A DNA stretch of 64,000 nucleotides from Rhodanobacteraceae bacterium (GCA_003142815.1 PLNP01000011.1:81812-145811), one strand, 5' to 3'; shown: positions 28,723 through 39,863, counted from the first letter of the stretch. Numbers and translations: made by a program. Notes: generated by a model from the letters alone, not told the origin.

Positions 28723-29999
28723 TGCTGCTTGCGGCGTTTGTGCTGGTGCTGCTCGCCGCGCTGGGGGCGCCGCTGTTTGCGCTGATAGCGGCGGTCGCGC
28801 TGCTCGGCTTCCACGCGGCGGGGCAGGACGGCGTCGCGGTCGCAGTCGAGTTCTATCGGCTTGCCGACATGCCGGCGCTGATCGCGATTCCGCTATTCAC
28901 ATTGGCCGGCTATCTGCTCGCGGAGAGCAAGGCTCCGCAGCGGTTGGTACGCATCACCAACGCGTTGCTCGGCTGGCTGCCGGGCGGCCTCGCGATTGTT
29001 GCGGTGCTCGCCTGTGCGATGTTCACCGCGTTTACCGGCGCGACCGGCGTCACTATCGTCGCGCTCGGAGCGGTGCTGTATCCGGCGTTGCTGCAAGCAA
29101 ACTACGGTGAGCGTTTTTCGCTGGGTTTGCTGACTTCGTCGGGCAGTCTCGGCCTGATCCTGGTGCCGTCGATGCCGCTGATCCTGTACGGCGTTGTCGC
29201 GCAGCAGTTCCACACCACGCCGCCGGTCAGCATCAACGACCTGTTCAAGGCCGGCATCCTGCCGTGCGCGCTGATGGTGTTGCTGCTCGGCATCTACAGC
29301 GTCTGGCACGCGCGCCGCGTCGGCGTCACCCGCGAACGTGTCAGCGGCCAGGAGCTTCGCGCCGCGTTGCTCGGCGCGGCATGGGAAATTCCGCTGCCGT
29401 TCGTGATCCTCGGCGGCATCTATTCGGGCAGGCTCGCCGCGTCGGAAGCCGCGGCGGCGACCGCGTTGTACGTGCTGATCGTGACCGTGCTGATCCGTCG
29501 CGAAATTCCGCTCGTGAAGCTGCCGAAAGTCGCGCGCGAAGCGATGCTGCTGGTCGGGGTGATCCTGGTCATTCTCGGCTTCTCGCTCGCGCTGACGAAC
29601 TGGCTGATCGACGCCGAAGTGCCGGAGAAACTGTTCACCGCGATCCAGGCCAGCATCACCAGCCGCACTACGTTCCTGCTCGTGCTGAATGCGTTTCTGC
29701 TCGTGTTTGGCATGCTGCTCGAAGGTTTTCCAGCGATCATCATCCTGGTGCCCCTGGTGCTGCCGGTCGCGCTGCATTACGGCGTCGACCCGGTTCACCT
29801 CGGCATCTTGTTCCTCGCCAACCTGCAGCTCGGCATCTTCCTGCCGCCGCTCGGCATGAACCTGTTCATTGCGAGCATGCGCTTCAACAAACCGGTGCTG
29901 ACCCTGGTCCGTGCGACCCTGCCGTTTTTCCTGATCATGCTGGCCGCGGTACTGGCGATCACGTATTGGCCGGAGCTGTCGCTGGCGCTGGTGCGTTGA
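28719..29999 (+). CDS. dctM: TRAP transporter large permease subunit DctM
   Basis: 426 residues from the ATG at 28719, overlapping dctQ; about twelve hydrophobic segments. Family motifs: LADMPALIAIPLFTLAGYLL, AMFTAFTGATGVTIVALGAVLYPALLQ, LILVPSMPLILYGV, ALYVLIVTVLI and the closing GILFLANLQLGIFLPPLGMN. It forms the sodium-coupled channel of the TRAP system. Confidence 0.94.
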   Translation: MMLLAAFVLVLLAALGAPLFALIAAVALLGFHAAGQDGVAVAVEFYRLADMPALIAIPLFTLAGYLLAESKAPQRLVRITNALLGWLPGGLAIVAVLACAMFTAFTGATGVTIVALGAVLYPALLQANYGERFSLGLLTSSGSLGLILVPSMPLILYGVVAQQFHTTPPVSINDLFKAGILPCALMVLLLGIYSVWHARRVGVTRERVSGQELRAALLGAAWEIPLPFVILGGIYSGRLAASEAAAATALYVLIVTVLIRREIPLVKLPKVAREAMLLVGVILVILGFSLALTNWLIDAEVPEKLFTAIQASITSRTTFLLVLNAFLLVFGMLLEGFPAIIILVPLVLPVALHYGVDPVHLGILFLANLQLGIFLPPLGMNLFIASMRFNKPVLTLVRATLPFFLIMLAAVLAITYWPELSLALVR

Positions 30000-30012
30000 A
30001 TCCAGGCCGCGC

Positions 30013-31818
30013 TCAGCGTTGCGCTGCGGCGGGCGACGCGCCGGAGGCCAACCCTCGATCGCGCGCCTTTTCGCGCTGCCAGTCGATCCATGCGGCGACG
30101 AAATCCGGTCGCGGCGGTGGTTTGCCGGTCCAGGAGCTGCTGTCACCGTCGAGCAGAAAACCGCCGAGATCGGCGCCATGGTAGACGTCGACGCGATTGC
30201 GATCGTCACCGCGCACATGCAGCACGTAGTCGGCAGGTTGCGGATCCGGGCGCAGGAAGAGTCCTGTGAAGGGTCCACGGCACTCGCCCAAGCCCAGCCA
30301 ATACGCGATCGACGGCGCGATGTCGGTCTGCTGGAAGCCTGTATTGATGATTGGCGGCATATCGACCGCGCCGACGACGACCATCGGTATACGAGCGAAC
30401 GCGCGTTCGCCGTAGGCGCGGAATTCGTCCTCGTGGAGCGGAGTCATCGTGCGGTGGTCGCCGAGCACGAGCAGGATCCCGTTCTTGAAGAAGCCGCGCC
30501 GTGCCAGTTCGTCATGGAAATGCGCGATCTGCTCATCGACATAACGGAAGGTCGCCTCCGGATCGATTTTCGCGGTGCGCTGATCGACGAAGGGCGGATG
30601 GCTGCTGACGGTCAACAAGGCGGAAACGAAAGCTTGGCTCGTGTCGCGTTCGTCCAGCCACTTCAGGAAGCGCTCGTAAAGTGACGGGTCGTCGGCGGCA
30701 CCGAATTGCCAGCGTTTGCGACCCGCATAGAACGCATCCTCGCTGCCATCGACCACGTCGAAACCGATCCGACGCAGCCAGCCCGCGAGGCCGAGAAAGG
30801 AGGTATCACCGGTAGTGAAGAACGCGGCTTCGCGACCGCTGCGGTGCGCGATATCGGGCAAACTGCCTTGGCCACTGGCGTAATCGCCGAAATCGAACCA
30901 TGGCTTGCCCGGCGGAATGAGGGGCATGTTTCCGGAAAGGATCGCGATCTCGGCTGTGCTCGTCGTAAAGCCGTTCGCATAGAAATTTTTGAAGAAATGG
31001 CTTGAACGTGCGATCGCGTCGAGCTTCGGCGTCCAGTCCTGCGCACTGCCGAGCAGATGGCTGTGCCATGCCGACAACGATTCCACCATCAGCACGATCA
31101 CGCTGCCTTGCGCAGCCTGGGCTTTCCCGCATTGTTCCGGAGCGGCTTGCGCCAATGCGCGTTGATGCGCGACGAAATCCGGCGAGAATGTCGCGACGCG
31201 ACCTTGTGGCAGGTTCGCCTCGATCACGTTGTCCACGAACAAATGATGCACATAGCGTACTGGCCGGGTCGCCGCGAACAGCGAGAAGCCAACGCAAAGA
31301 AACGCGGCGGCCAGCGCAGCCACGCCGGCGCGCGGCCGGCGCGGTGAAACCACCATGCCCACCGAGGCAAGTACCACGACCAGACCGGCGGCAGCACCGA
31401 TCAGGCCAGCGCGCGACGCCAGGGCGGCGCGTACGACACTGAGGTCGTCGCCGGCATATTTTCCGAAGCGGAGGAGATCGGCGAAATAGAGCCGTTGCGA
31501 AAGCAACGTATTGGTCGCGATGTCGCCGGCGAAAAGCAGCAAGACCAGGCAGGCCGCGAGCCGCGAGCACAATCGCAACCAGCGCCAGCGCGCCAGCCAA
31601 CCGGCCGCGACCAGGCCGAGGATGAGCGCCAGCAGCCAGCCATCGTGGCCGAGGGAGGATAGCCAGTAACAACCCCGGCAGCCGCTATAGACGCCGATGC
31701 TGTTTTCAAGCCGCCAAGCGCGGAAGAGCGCGAGGCATATAAAGAGGACGGCTGCGATCACTGGCCCCAGCCATGACATGTTTTGCCATCGGGAGGTACG
31801 GTTCTGGTCGATTGGCAT
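30013..31818 (-). CDS. LTA-synthase-like membrane sulfatase / phosphoglycerol transferase
   Basis: About 600 residues. Several N-terminal membrane helices (VIAAVLFICLALFRAW and four more to about residue 210) are followed by an extracytoplasmic alkaline-phosphatase-fold domain: metal site VIVLMVESLSAWH, catalytic region NGFTTSTAEIAILSG, and GDHRTM. Such enzymes transfer phosphoglycerol or phosphoethanolamine groups to envelope glycans or lipids. The start is uncertain: ATG at 31818 or 31779; a longer frame reaches into guaB. It is divergent from guaB and convergent with dctM. Confidence 0.85.
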   Translation of the reverse strand: MPIDQNRTSRWQNMSWLGPVIAAVLFICLALFRAWRLENSIGVYSGCRGCYWLSSLGHDGWLLALILGLVAAGWLARWRWLRLCSRLAACLVLLLFAGDIATNTLLSQRLYFADLLRFGKYAGDDLSVVRAALASRAGLIGAAAGLVVVLASVGMVVSPRRPRAGVAALAAAFLCVGFSLFAATRPVRYVHHLFVDNVIEANLPQGRVATFSPDFVAHQRALAQAAPEQCGKAQAAQGSVIVLMVESLSAWHSHLLGSAQDWTPKLDAIARSSHFFKNFYANGFTTSTAEIAILSGNMPLIPPGKPWFDFGDYASGQGSLPDIAHRSGREAAFFTTGDTSFLGLAGWLRRIGFDVVDGSEDAFYAGRKRWQFGAADDPSLYERFLKWLDERDTSQAFVSALLTVSSHPPFVDQRTAKIDPEATFRYVDEQIAHFHDELARRGFFKNGILLVLGDHRTMTPLHEDEFRAYGERAFARIPMVVVGAVDMPPIINTGFQQTDIAPSIAYWLGLGECRGPFTGLFLRPDPQPADYVLHVRGDDRNRVDVYHGADLGGFLLDGDSSSWTGKPPPRPDFVAAWIDWQREKARDRGLASGASPAAAQR

Positions 31819-31870
31819 CGGAATCAAGCAGGGATATGGCGGGACAAAAGACGTGCCTGTAGAATAGGGC

Positions 31871-33331
31871 ATGCGCATCCTCTCCGAAGCTCTCACCTTC
31901 GACGACGTTTCGCTCGTGCCGGCCCATTCTTCGGTGCTGCCGCGCGACGTCGATCTCGGCACCCGCCTGACCCGCACTATCCGCCTGAACCTGCCGATCG
32001 TGTCCGCCGCGATGGATACGGTGACCGAGGCGCGCCTCGCGATCACGATGGCCCAATGCGGCGGCATCGGCATCATTCACAAGAACATGACGATCGAACG
32101 CCAGGCCGCCGAAGTGCGCCTGGTCAAGAAGTTTGAGGCGGGCGTGATCCGCGACCCGATCACGGTCGGTCCGCACACCTCGATCCGCGAGGTCATGCAG
32201 ATCACGCGCGGCCACAATATCTCCGGCGTGCCGATCGTCGACGGCGAACAGCTCGTCGGCATCGTGACGCACCGGGATCTGCGCTTCGAGAAGAAGCCGG
32301 ACGATCCGGTGCGCAACATCATGACGCGCAAGGAACGCCTGGTCACGGTCAAGGAAGGTGCGACCGAGGACGAAGTGCTCGCGCTGCTGCACAAGCATCG
32401 CATCGAGAAGGTGCTGGTCGTCGACGACGCGTTCCGCCTGCGTGGCCTGATCACGGTCAAGGATATCCAGAAGGCGCGTGACAATCCGCGCGCATGCAAG
32501 GACGATCGCGAACGCCTGAGAGTCGGCGCGGCGGTCGGCGTTGGCGGCGATACCGAACAACGTGTCGCGGCCTTGATCGAGGCCGGCGTCGATGCGCTCA
32601 TCGTCGACACCGCGCACGGCCATTCCGATGGCGTGATCGAGCGCGTGCGCTGGGTACGCAAGAACTTTCCGAAGATTTCGCTGATCGCCGGCAACATCGT
32701 GACCGGCGATGCGGCCAGGGCGCTCGCCGATGTGGGCGCGGATGCGGTCAAGGTCGGGGTCGGTCCGGGCTCGATCTGCACGACGCGCGTGATCGCCGGC
32801 GTCGGCGTGCCGCAGATTACCGCCGTCAGCATGGTCGCCGACGCATTGAAGGGCAGCGATATCTGCCTGATCGCCGACGGTGGCATCCGTTATTCCGGCG
32901 ATATCGCCAAAGCACTCGCAGCGGGCGCGGACTGCGTGATGATCGGCGGCATGTTCGCCGGCACCGAGGAGGCACCCGGTGAAGTCGAGCTGTACCAGGG
33001 CCGCTCGTACAAGAGTTATCGCGGCATGGGTTCGCTCGCAGCGATGCAGAAGGGCTCGAAAGACCGCTATTTCCAGGACGACGAGAGCGACGCCGACAAG
33101 CTCGTGCCCGAAGGTATCGAAGGCCGCGTGCCGTATCGCGGATCGCTGCGCAATATCGTGCATCAGCTCGGCGGCGGCTTGCGCGCGGCGATGGGCTACG
33201 TCGGCTGCGCGACGGTCGCGGACATGCGCACCAAGCCGCATTTCGTGCGCGTCACCACAGCCGGCGTGCGCGAGTCGCATGTGCACGACGTGACAATCAC
33301 GAAGGAAGCGCCGAATTACCGGTTGGACTGA
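31871..33331 (+). CDS. guaB: IMP dehydrogenase
   Basis: 486 residues. N-terminal [17 protein letters not shown], two CBS domains inserted at about 95-205, catalytic Cys loop [18 protein letters not shown], the [12 protein letters not shown] phosphate site and the flap RGMGSLAAM. It makes XMP from IMP, the first committed step to GMP. guaA follows after 70 bp, the usual gua operon. Confidence 0.97.
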   Translation: MRILSEALTFDDVSLVPAHSSVLPRDVDLGTRLTRTIRLNLPIVSAAMDTVTEARLAITMAQCGGIGIIHKNMTIERQAAEVRLVKKFEAGVIRDPITVGPHTSIREVMQITRGHNISGVPIVDGEQLVGIVTHRDLRFEKKPDDPVRNIMTRKERLVTVKEGATEDEVLALLHKHRIEKVLVVDDAFRLRGLITVKDIQKARDNPRACKDDRERLRVGAAVGVGGDTEQRVAALIEAGVDALIVDTAHGHSDGVIERVRWVRKNFPKISLIAGNIVTGDAARALADVGADAVKVGVGPGSICTTRVIAGVGVPQITAVSMVADALKGSDICLIADGGIRYSGDIAKALAAGADCVMIGGMFAGTEEAPGEVELYQGRSYKSYRGMGSLAAMQKGSKDRYFQDDESDADKLVPEGIEGRVPYRGSLRNIVHQLGGGLRAAMGYVGCATVADMRTKPHFVRVTTAGVRESHVHDVTITKEAPNYRLD

Positions 33332-33401
33332 TCAAGCTGGGATTCGAAATTCGGGATTCGGGATTCATATGACGCCGCCTTCTCCAAATCCCGTGTCCCC
33401 G

Positions 33402-35464
<2,063 letters not shown>

Positions 35465-35502
35465 ACGCGATGGATGGCGGCGCGTCATGCACCGCCCTCG
35501 TG

Positions 35503-36297
35503 CTACAGCGTCAGTGTGTGGATGACCTGGGTCGGATCCGCGGGATCGATCCGGCGACGGAAGCCGAGGAACTTGGCCAGATCGCGCATCTCCAGATTGT
35601 TGGCGGCGTCAATTGAGACCATTGTGCGCAAGCCGCGCGAGCGCGCGATCTCGATCAGATGGCGCATCAGCAGGGTGCCGAGTCCTTTCTTGTGCCACTC
35701 GTCGTCGACCGCGACCGCGCACTCGCAGGAACGTCCGTCGGCGCTCGTGCTGTAGCGGCTGACGCCGATCTCGCGCTTCTCGCCTGCGCGGTGCACGAGT
35801 GCGACGAAGGCAGCGTCGTGCTGGTAGTCAATGTCGGTCAGGCGCTTGATCAGGTCGTCGCTCGGTTCGCTCACCTGGCCGAGGAAGCGCAGCCGACGCG
35901 ATTCAGGCGACAGCCGCTTGATGAAGGCGCGCTCCAGCTCGGCGTCCTCCTTGTGGATCGGACGGACGATCACGCGCGTGCCATCCGCCAGGGTTTCCGT
36001 CCAGTGTGGCGCATCGGCGGAGGGTGGGGTCGGCACCAGTTCGTGATGCGGTTTCTTTGCCGCGCGCGATTTCGGCGGCGTGGCAGGTATGTCCGCGCGC
36101 TTGGCCACCGTCGTATTGCGGCGGCTTGCCGGTGCAGCAGCGGCGACGCGCTTCTTTACCGCGGGTCGTGAATCCGCTTCCGCCGTGCGCTTGCCGTTGC
36201 CGGCGGCGCGTGCCGGTGGCTTGCCGGTGCTGCCACGCGCGGTGCGGGTGGCACGCGAGTCGGCGTGATGTGACGTCGGCGCTGGGGTTCTGGGCAT
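35503..36297 (-). CDS. GNAT-family acetyltransferase with a basic Ala/Pro/Lys-rich N-terminal tail
   Basis: 264 residues. Residues 1-100 are dominated by Ala, Pro, Arg, Lys and Thr with no predicted fold, resembling histone-H1-like tails. Residues 105-260 are a GNAT domain (GTRVIVRPIHKEDAELERAFIK, ECAVAVDDEWHKKGLGTLLM as acetyl-CoA loop, ANNLEMRDLAKFLGF), similar to the acetyltransferase part of the protein-acetylating Pat family. A weak FNR-like box lies 58 bp upstream. Divergent from the first stress-protein gene. The substrate is unknown. Confidence 0.85.
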   Translation of the reverse strand: MPRTPAPTSHHADSRATRTARGSTGKPPARAAGNGKRTAEADSRPAVKKRVAAAAPASRRNTTVAKRADIPATPPKSRAAKKPHHELVPTPPSADAPHWTETLADGTRVIVRPIHKEDAELERAFIKRLSPESRRLRFLGQVSEPSDDLIKRLTDIDYQHDAAFVALVHRAGEKREIGVSRYSTSADGRSCECAVAVDDEWHKKGLGTLLMRHLIEIARSRGLRTMVSIDAANNLEMRDLAKFLGFRRRIDPADPTQVIHTLTL

Positions 36298-36354
36298 GTC
36301 AATGTCCTCCGAATTGGTCCGCGACCATTATCGGCGTGCGCGGCGGCAACCGAA

Positions 36355-36368
36355 TTGACCTGGGTCAT
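36355..36368. promoter_or_regulatory. weak FNR/ANR-like box
   Basis: TTGACCTGGGTCAT matches TTGAT-N4-ATCAA at 7 of the 10 fixed positions. It lies 58 bp upstream of the acetyltransferase start on the minus strand, in the same divergent region as the better box at 36452. Confidence 0.35.
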
Positions 36369-36451
36369 GCGCGCAGCAAATTTTCCGTGCGCAGATCAGG
36401 CAGTCGCTCGCGAGCCACCGCCCATGGCCTGGCCATTACGGCGCACGTCGC

Positions 36452-36465
36452 TTGACGCAGATCAA
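36452..36465. promoter_or_regulatory. FNR/ANR-type box upstream of universal stress genes
   Basis: TTGACGCAGATCAA fits TTGAT-N4-ATCAA except for one position (C for T). Its centre is about 117 bp before the first stress-protein ATG, consistent with a class I or II activator site if the transcription start lies 40-75 bp downstream. Confidence 0.6.
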
Positions 36466-36575
36466 TTGCCGGCCACGCCGAATCGTTAGTCTTCGCTCCA
36501 CTCAGGGCGGTGAACCGGTCAGGTTCGCGCCGCCTGCGCGTTTTCCGCGGTACCTCAGATCAGAGGAGACGATCG

Positions 36576-37400
36576 ATGCGCGACATCCTGGTACATGCAG
36601 GCAATTTCAAGACTTGGGGCAGTGGCATCGATTACGCGGCACACCTGGCTACGAAGCTCGACGCATCGCTGACCGGGGCCTACGTCTATCCTTCTCCGCT
36701 CCACATGATGCCTCCATACGGATCGCCCGCATTGCTCAGCGCGATCATCGAGAACGCACGCGAAATCGAGGAGACCGCGCACGCGTCGGAGCAATCGTTC
36801 GTGGCGTGGACGCAGGGCTTGGGTGTGCGCCATGCAGCTTGGCAGGTCGCGGAAGGGTATGTGCCCGACGTGTTCGCGCACATCGGCAATTGGACCGATC
36901 TGCTTGTGCTCCAGCGCGATCCCGACACCGCGTGGGGATCGCCTTACGATCTCGGTGCGCTGGTGCTGCGCGTCGATATACCGTGCATCGTCCTGCCGCG
37001 GGATGTTCGCGAAGCCCGCCTGGAGTGCATCGCCTTGGCATGGAACGGGGCCCCTGAGGCGGTGCGTGCAATCCATGCCGCCCTGCCTTTGCTCCAGCGC
37101 GCGCAGCGGGTCGTGCTGCTCAGCGGCGAACGTCGCGATTCCTTCATCGAGATCGGCTGGAAGCCACCGTTCGAGATCGAGGTGTATCTCGGACGTCACG
37201 GGATAGTGCCGGAACGGAAGGCCATCGTCGTGGATGAGGATCATGCCGGCACCGCGCTGCTGGAAACCGCTGCGCAAGTGGACGCAGACCTGCTCGTGAT
37301 GGGCGCCTACGGCAGGAGCCGCTTCAGCGAATGGGCGTTCGGCGGCGCCACCCGGCAGGTACTGCGCGATGCGGCGCTGCCCGTGTTTCTCCGCCATTGA
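36576..37400 (+). CDS. tandem-domain universal stress protein
   Basis: 274 residues from the ATG at 36576 with an AGAGGAG site. Two Usp-like halves; the second ends LLVMGAYGRSRFSEWAFGGATRQVL, the G-2x-G-9x-G(S/T)-type nucleotide loop in variant form. The first half lacks a clear ATP loop. Such proteins rise under anoxia, starvation and respiratory inhibition. It starts a pair with the next Usp gene (67 bp gap). Confidence 0.88.
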   Translation: MRDILVHAGNFKTWGSGIDYAAHLATKLDASLTGAYVYPSPLHMMPPYGSPALLSAIIENAREIEETAHASEQSFVAWTQGLGVRHAAWQVAEGYVPDVFAHIGNWTDLLVLQRDPDTAWGSPYDLGALVLRVDIPCIVLPRDVREARLECIALAWNGAPEAVRAIHAALPLLQRAQRVVLLSGERRDSFIEIGWKPPFEIEVYLGRHGIVPERKAIVVDEDHAGTALLETAAQVDADLLVMGAYGRSRFSEWAFGGATRQVLRDAALPVFLRH

Positions 37401-37467
37401 CGAACGGCGATGCGCATCGACTGCCTCTGTGTACTACGACTTCGAATCAACCTTGAGGGAACGCTGC

Positions 37468-37890
37468 ATGAAAATCCTGCTGGCCACCGATGGAAGCCGA
37501 TTCAGCACGCGGGCGGCGAGTTATCTCGCGAAGCATCGCGGCGTATTTGGCACGGAGAAGGAGGTTGTCCTGCTGTATGTCGACCCGCTACTGCCGCGCA
37601 GCATCAGGGCGGAGTGGGATCCCAAAGAGGTCGCCCGCTATCACGCCGAAGCGGCGCAGGCGGCAATGCGGTCGGCGAAGGCTGCATTGAAGCGTGCACA
37701 GCTGCCATTCGGGGAAAAGGCCTTGATCGGCGATCCGGCGTCGATGATCGTTGACGTCGCGAAAAGCGGAAAGTTCGATCTCATCGTGATGGGCTCGCAT
37801 GGCCGCGGCGCGCTAGGCAGCTTGATCCTCGGCTCCGTGACCGCCAAGGTGATCGCGCAATGCACGATCCCGGTGCTGGTCGTGCGTTGA
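37468..37890 (+). CDS. universal stress protein, single domain
   Basis: 140 residues from the ATG at 37468 (GAGGGAA upstream). Begins MKILLATDGSRFSTRAASYL and ends with a complete ATP-binding loop, IVMGSHGRGALGSLILGSVT, followed by IPVLVVR. Canonical UspA fold and length. Confidence 0.92.
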   Translation: MKILLATDGSRFSTRAASYLAKHRGVFGTEKEVVLLYVDPLLPRSIRAEWDPKEVARYHAEAAQAAMRSAKAALKRAQLPFGEKALIGDPASMIVDVAKSGKFDLIVMGSHGRGALGSLILGSVTAKVIAQCTIPVLVVR

Positions 37891-37955
37891 GATTGCGGAG
37901 CCAAGCGGCCATCGGCGCCGCGGACCAGCATGCGGCTATGCCGAGAACCGTTGTT

Positions 37956-37982
37956 CTGTTACACGCTGTTACGCACTGTTAC
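37956..37982. repeat. three CTGTTAC direct repeats at exact 10-bp spacing
   Basis: CTGTTAC occurs at 37956, 37966 and 37976, so the units face the same side of the helix. It lies about 80 bp before the broken FNR-like gene and could be a protein-binding array. I do not recognise the motif. Confidence 0.5.
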
Positions 37983-38058
37983 CGGCGCGTCGTCGTCGCG
38001 CGCAGCGGCACGCTTGCCTTGGAGGCCAGACACACGGCGATCCCGTGAGGAACCAGCG

Positions 38059-38431
38059 ATGAACATGGCAACGGCTTCCGCAATCCTGACTGGCCCGATG
38101 CAATTGATGCGTCCGGAAACGTTCGAAAGCAGCGGCGATATCGGCATCGAAGAATTGCGCGAGTTCGTCCCCGTGATGCGCCGCAAACTTGTTGCCGGAC
38201 AGTATCTGTTTCGCGCGGGCCCAGCCCTTCCGCGCATTGTTTCTTGTCCACGTCGGTTGCCTGAAAACATGCGAACTCGCGGACGACGGGCGCGAGCAGG
38301 TCACTGGCTTCCGCATGCGCGGTGGCCTGCTCGGCGTCGAATCGATCGGTCTCGTGGCGTACGCCTGCGATGCGGTCGCGCTCGAGAGCGGCGAGGTGCG
38401 GGAACGCCCGCCCGACGCACCTCGTGTTTGA
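38059..38431 (+). pseudogene. CRP/FNR-family regulator, frameshifted and truncated
   Basis: From the ATG at 38059 the frame gives EELREFVPVMRRKLVAGQYL then FRAG; the similarity continues in the next frame as QPFRALFLVHVGCLKTCELA then DDGREQVTGFRMRGGLLGVE, the cNMP-like domain of FNR/ANR proteins. The break is one extra C in the run at about 38219-38222. After CDAVALESGEV the frame ends at 38431 without the C-terminal helix-turn-helix. The cysteine-cluster N-terminus of true FNR is also not visible. A sequencing error could explain the shift, but not the missing DNA-binding domain. Confidence 0.75.
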
Positions 38432-38441
38432 CCTGGATCAA
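38428..38441. promoter_or_regulatory. FNR/ANR-type box upstream of the third stress gene
   Basis: TTGACCTGGATCAA fits TTGAT-N4-ATCAA with one mismatch. Its centre is about 76 bp before the Usp ATG at 38511, right at the end of the broken regulator gene. Confidence 0.6.
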
Positions 38442-38510
38442 CGACGGCCGACAAGGTGGCGCTAGGGTGTTGTCCTGGCGGATGCCGCGCACACAAGAGA
38501 GAATGCAATC

Positions 38511-38948
38511 ATGTTCAAGCACATTCTGATTCCGACCGATGGCTCCGTACTCTCGGAGGAAGCCGTCAGGCAGGGCATCCGTCTGGCCGCCTCGATCCAG
38601 GCCCGGGTCACCGGGTTTCACGTGATTCCGAAATTCCATGCCTCCGCCGTGATCATGGGATTGCTGGAAGCGAACCGCGGCGACTACGCCAAGGCCGCAC
38701 AGGCGTATGCCGATACGCAGCTCGACCTTGTTTCGAGGACCGCGACGGCGGCGGGCGTCGCTTGCGACGTCGCCTACACGACCAGCGACGATGTCGCAGC
38801 GGAGATCATCGCGGCCGCCGCGCAGCATGGCTGCGATCTGATCCTGATGGCCTCGCATGGCAGACGCGGCATGCAGGGAGTGTTGCTCGGCAGCGAAACA
38901 CAGAAGGTGCTCACCCACAGCCGCATTCCAGTGCTGGTCTATCGCTGA
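38511..38948 (+). CDS. universal stress protein
   Basis: 145 residues. FKHILIPTDGSVLSEEAVRQ at the start and LILMASHGRRGMQGVLLGSETQKVL with IPVLVYR at the end give the full UspA nucleotide-binding pattern. An FNR-type box precedes it, and the host-attachment-family gene follows after 45 bp. Confidence 0.93.
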   Translation: MFKHILIPTDGSVLSEEAVRQGIRLAASIQARVTGFHVIPKFHASAVIMGLLEANRGDYAKAAQAYADTQLDLVSRTATAAGVACDVAYTTSDDVAAEIIAAAAQHGCDLILMASHGRRGMQGVLLGSETQKVLTHSRIPVLVYR

Positions 38949-38993
38949 GCGGCGCTCAACGCCGCCGGAACCGAACTACGAGGACGTCACACG

Positions 38994-39434
38994 ATGAATA
39001 CCTGGGTTCTTGTTGCTGATCGGGCGCGTGCCCGACTGTTTTCCGTCACCGCGGACGGAGCCGCGTTGCTGGAGATCGCCGACTTCGTCAATCCGGAGGG
39101 CCGCGCGCTCGCGCATGAGCTCGAAAGCGATCGTTTACCGCGGACGTTCGAGAGCGTCGGCGGGGCACGCCATGCGATCGAGCCGCACACGACGACCAAA
39201 CAGAAGACGGCCGACCGCTTCGCGCATTGCTTGCACGAGGCGCTCGAACGCGGTCGCGTCGAGCGGTCCTACGACCAGATCGTGCTGGTCGCATCGCCGC
39301 ATTTCCTGGGCACGCTGAACGCCGCGATCGGCAAACAGGTGCGCCGCTACGTTGTCACCGAGGTGCACAAGGACCTGACTACTCTGACGCCAGCCGAGAT
39401 TCGCCAGCACCTGCCGAAACATCTCGTAACCTAG
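38994..39434 (+). CDS. host attachment protein family (eRF1-like fold, PF10116)
   Basis: 146 residues. Begins TWVLVADRARARLFSV and contains TADRFAHCLHEALERGRVERSYDQIVLVASPHFLGTL, the pattern of the family first named from Agrobacterium attachment studies and now grouped with archaeal/bacterial release-factor-like domains. Its biochemical role is not settled. It is probably co-transcribed with the preceding stress protein. Confidence 0.85.
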   Translation: MNTWVLVADRARARLFSVTADGAALLEIADFVNPEGRALAHELESDRLPRTFESVGGARHAIEPHTTTKQKTADRFAHCLHEALERGRVERSYDQIVLVASPHFLGTLNAAIGKQVRRYVVTEVHKDLTTLTPAEIRQHLPKHLVT

Positions 39435-39527
39435 GTTTCGACAACGGCCAAAACCCGACGAGAGGGCCGATCGCGGCCTGACTGCTGTCGCTCTGAGCGC
39501 GCAATCGATATGCGCGGGGGCGCGCGC

Positions 39528-39541
39528 TTGATTTTTATCAA
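39528..39541. promoter_or_regulatory. perfect FNR/ANR box
   Basis: TTGATTTTTATCAA matches TTGAT-N4-ATCAA at every fixed position. It sits about 84 bp before the likely start of the DUF2892 pseudogene, which precedes the phosphoribosyltransferase-hydrolase gene. Confidence 0.75.
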
Positions 39542-39618
39542 TATGCCGGCGCGCTACAGCGCGCATCGTGCCTTTGTCGCGATCAGTGATCGTGCTGCGC
39601 TATTACCGGAGATCCGCC

Positions 39619-39863
39619 CTGCACCCTAACCTGGGTTCTGCCGACCGCATCGTCCGCATCCTCGTCGGCCTGCTCTGCTCAGCCTGTTGTGGGTTGGCAG
39701 CGGCAACCAGCGCTGGTTTGGCCTGATCGGTCTGGTTCCGCTACTGACCGCGGTGGCCGGCACCTGTCCGCTGTACACGCTGCTCCGCATCAACACCTGC
39801 CGCACGCAGGCCGCGCTGACAATGGGTGCACCGGATTGGTCGCGTCGAGCAAGTCGGCAATGA
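39619..39863 (+). pseudogene. DUF2892 (YgaP-like) inner-membrane protein, frameshifted
   Basis: CTG-initiated LHPNLGSADRIVRILVGLL is followed, in a different frame from about 39678, by LSLLWVGSGNQRWFGLIGLV then PLLTAVAGTCPLYTLLRINTC. Together they make the normal DUF2892 two-helix protein. One base is missing (or two inserted) near 39673-39678, and the expected ATG start is a CTG. A ribosome site CCGGAG lies just ahead. Confidence 0.65.

Noticed and set aside
33340..33366. GGGATTC repeats between guaB and guaA as a regulatory element
   Set aside because: Short, imperfect run (about four units) with no palindrome or known purine-repressor resemblance; probably slippage.
37956..37982. Short CTGTTAC array as a plasmid or phage origin iteron set
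   Set aside because: Only three 7-bp units and no replication gene nearby; kept only as a possible regulator site.
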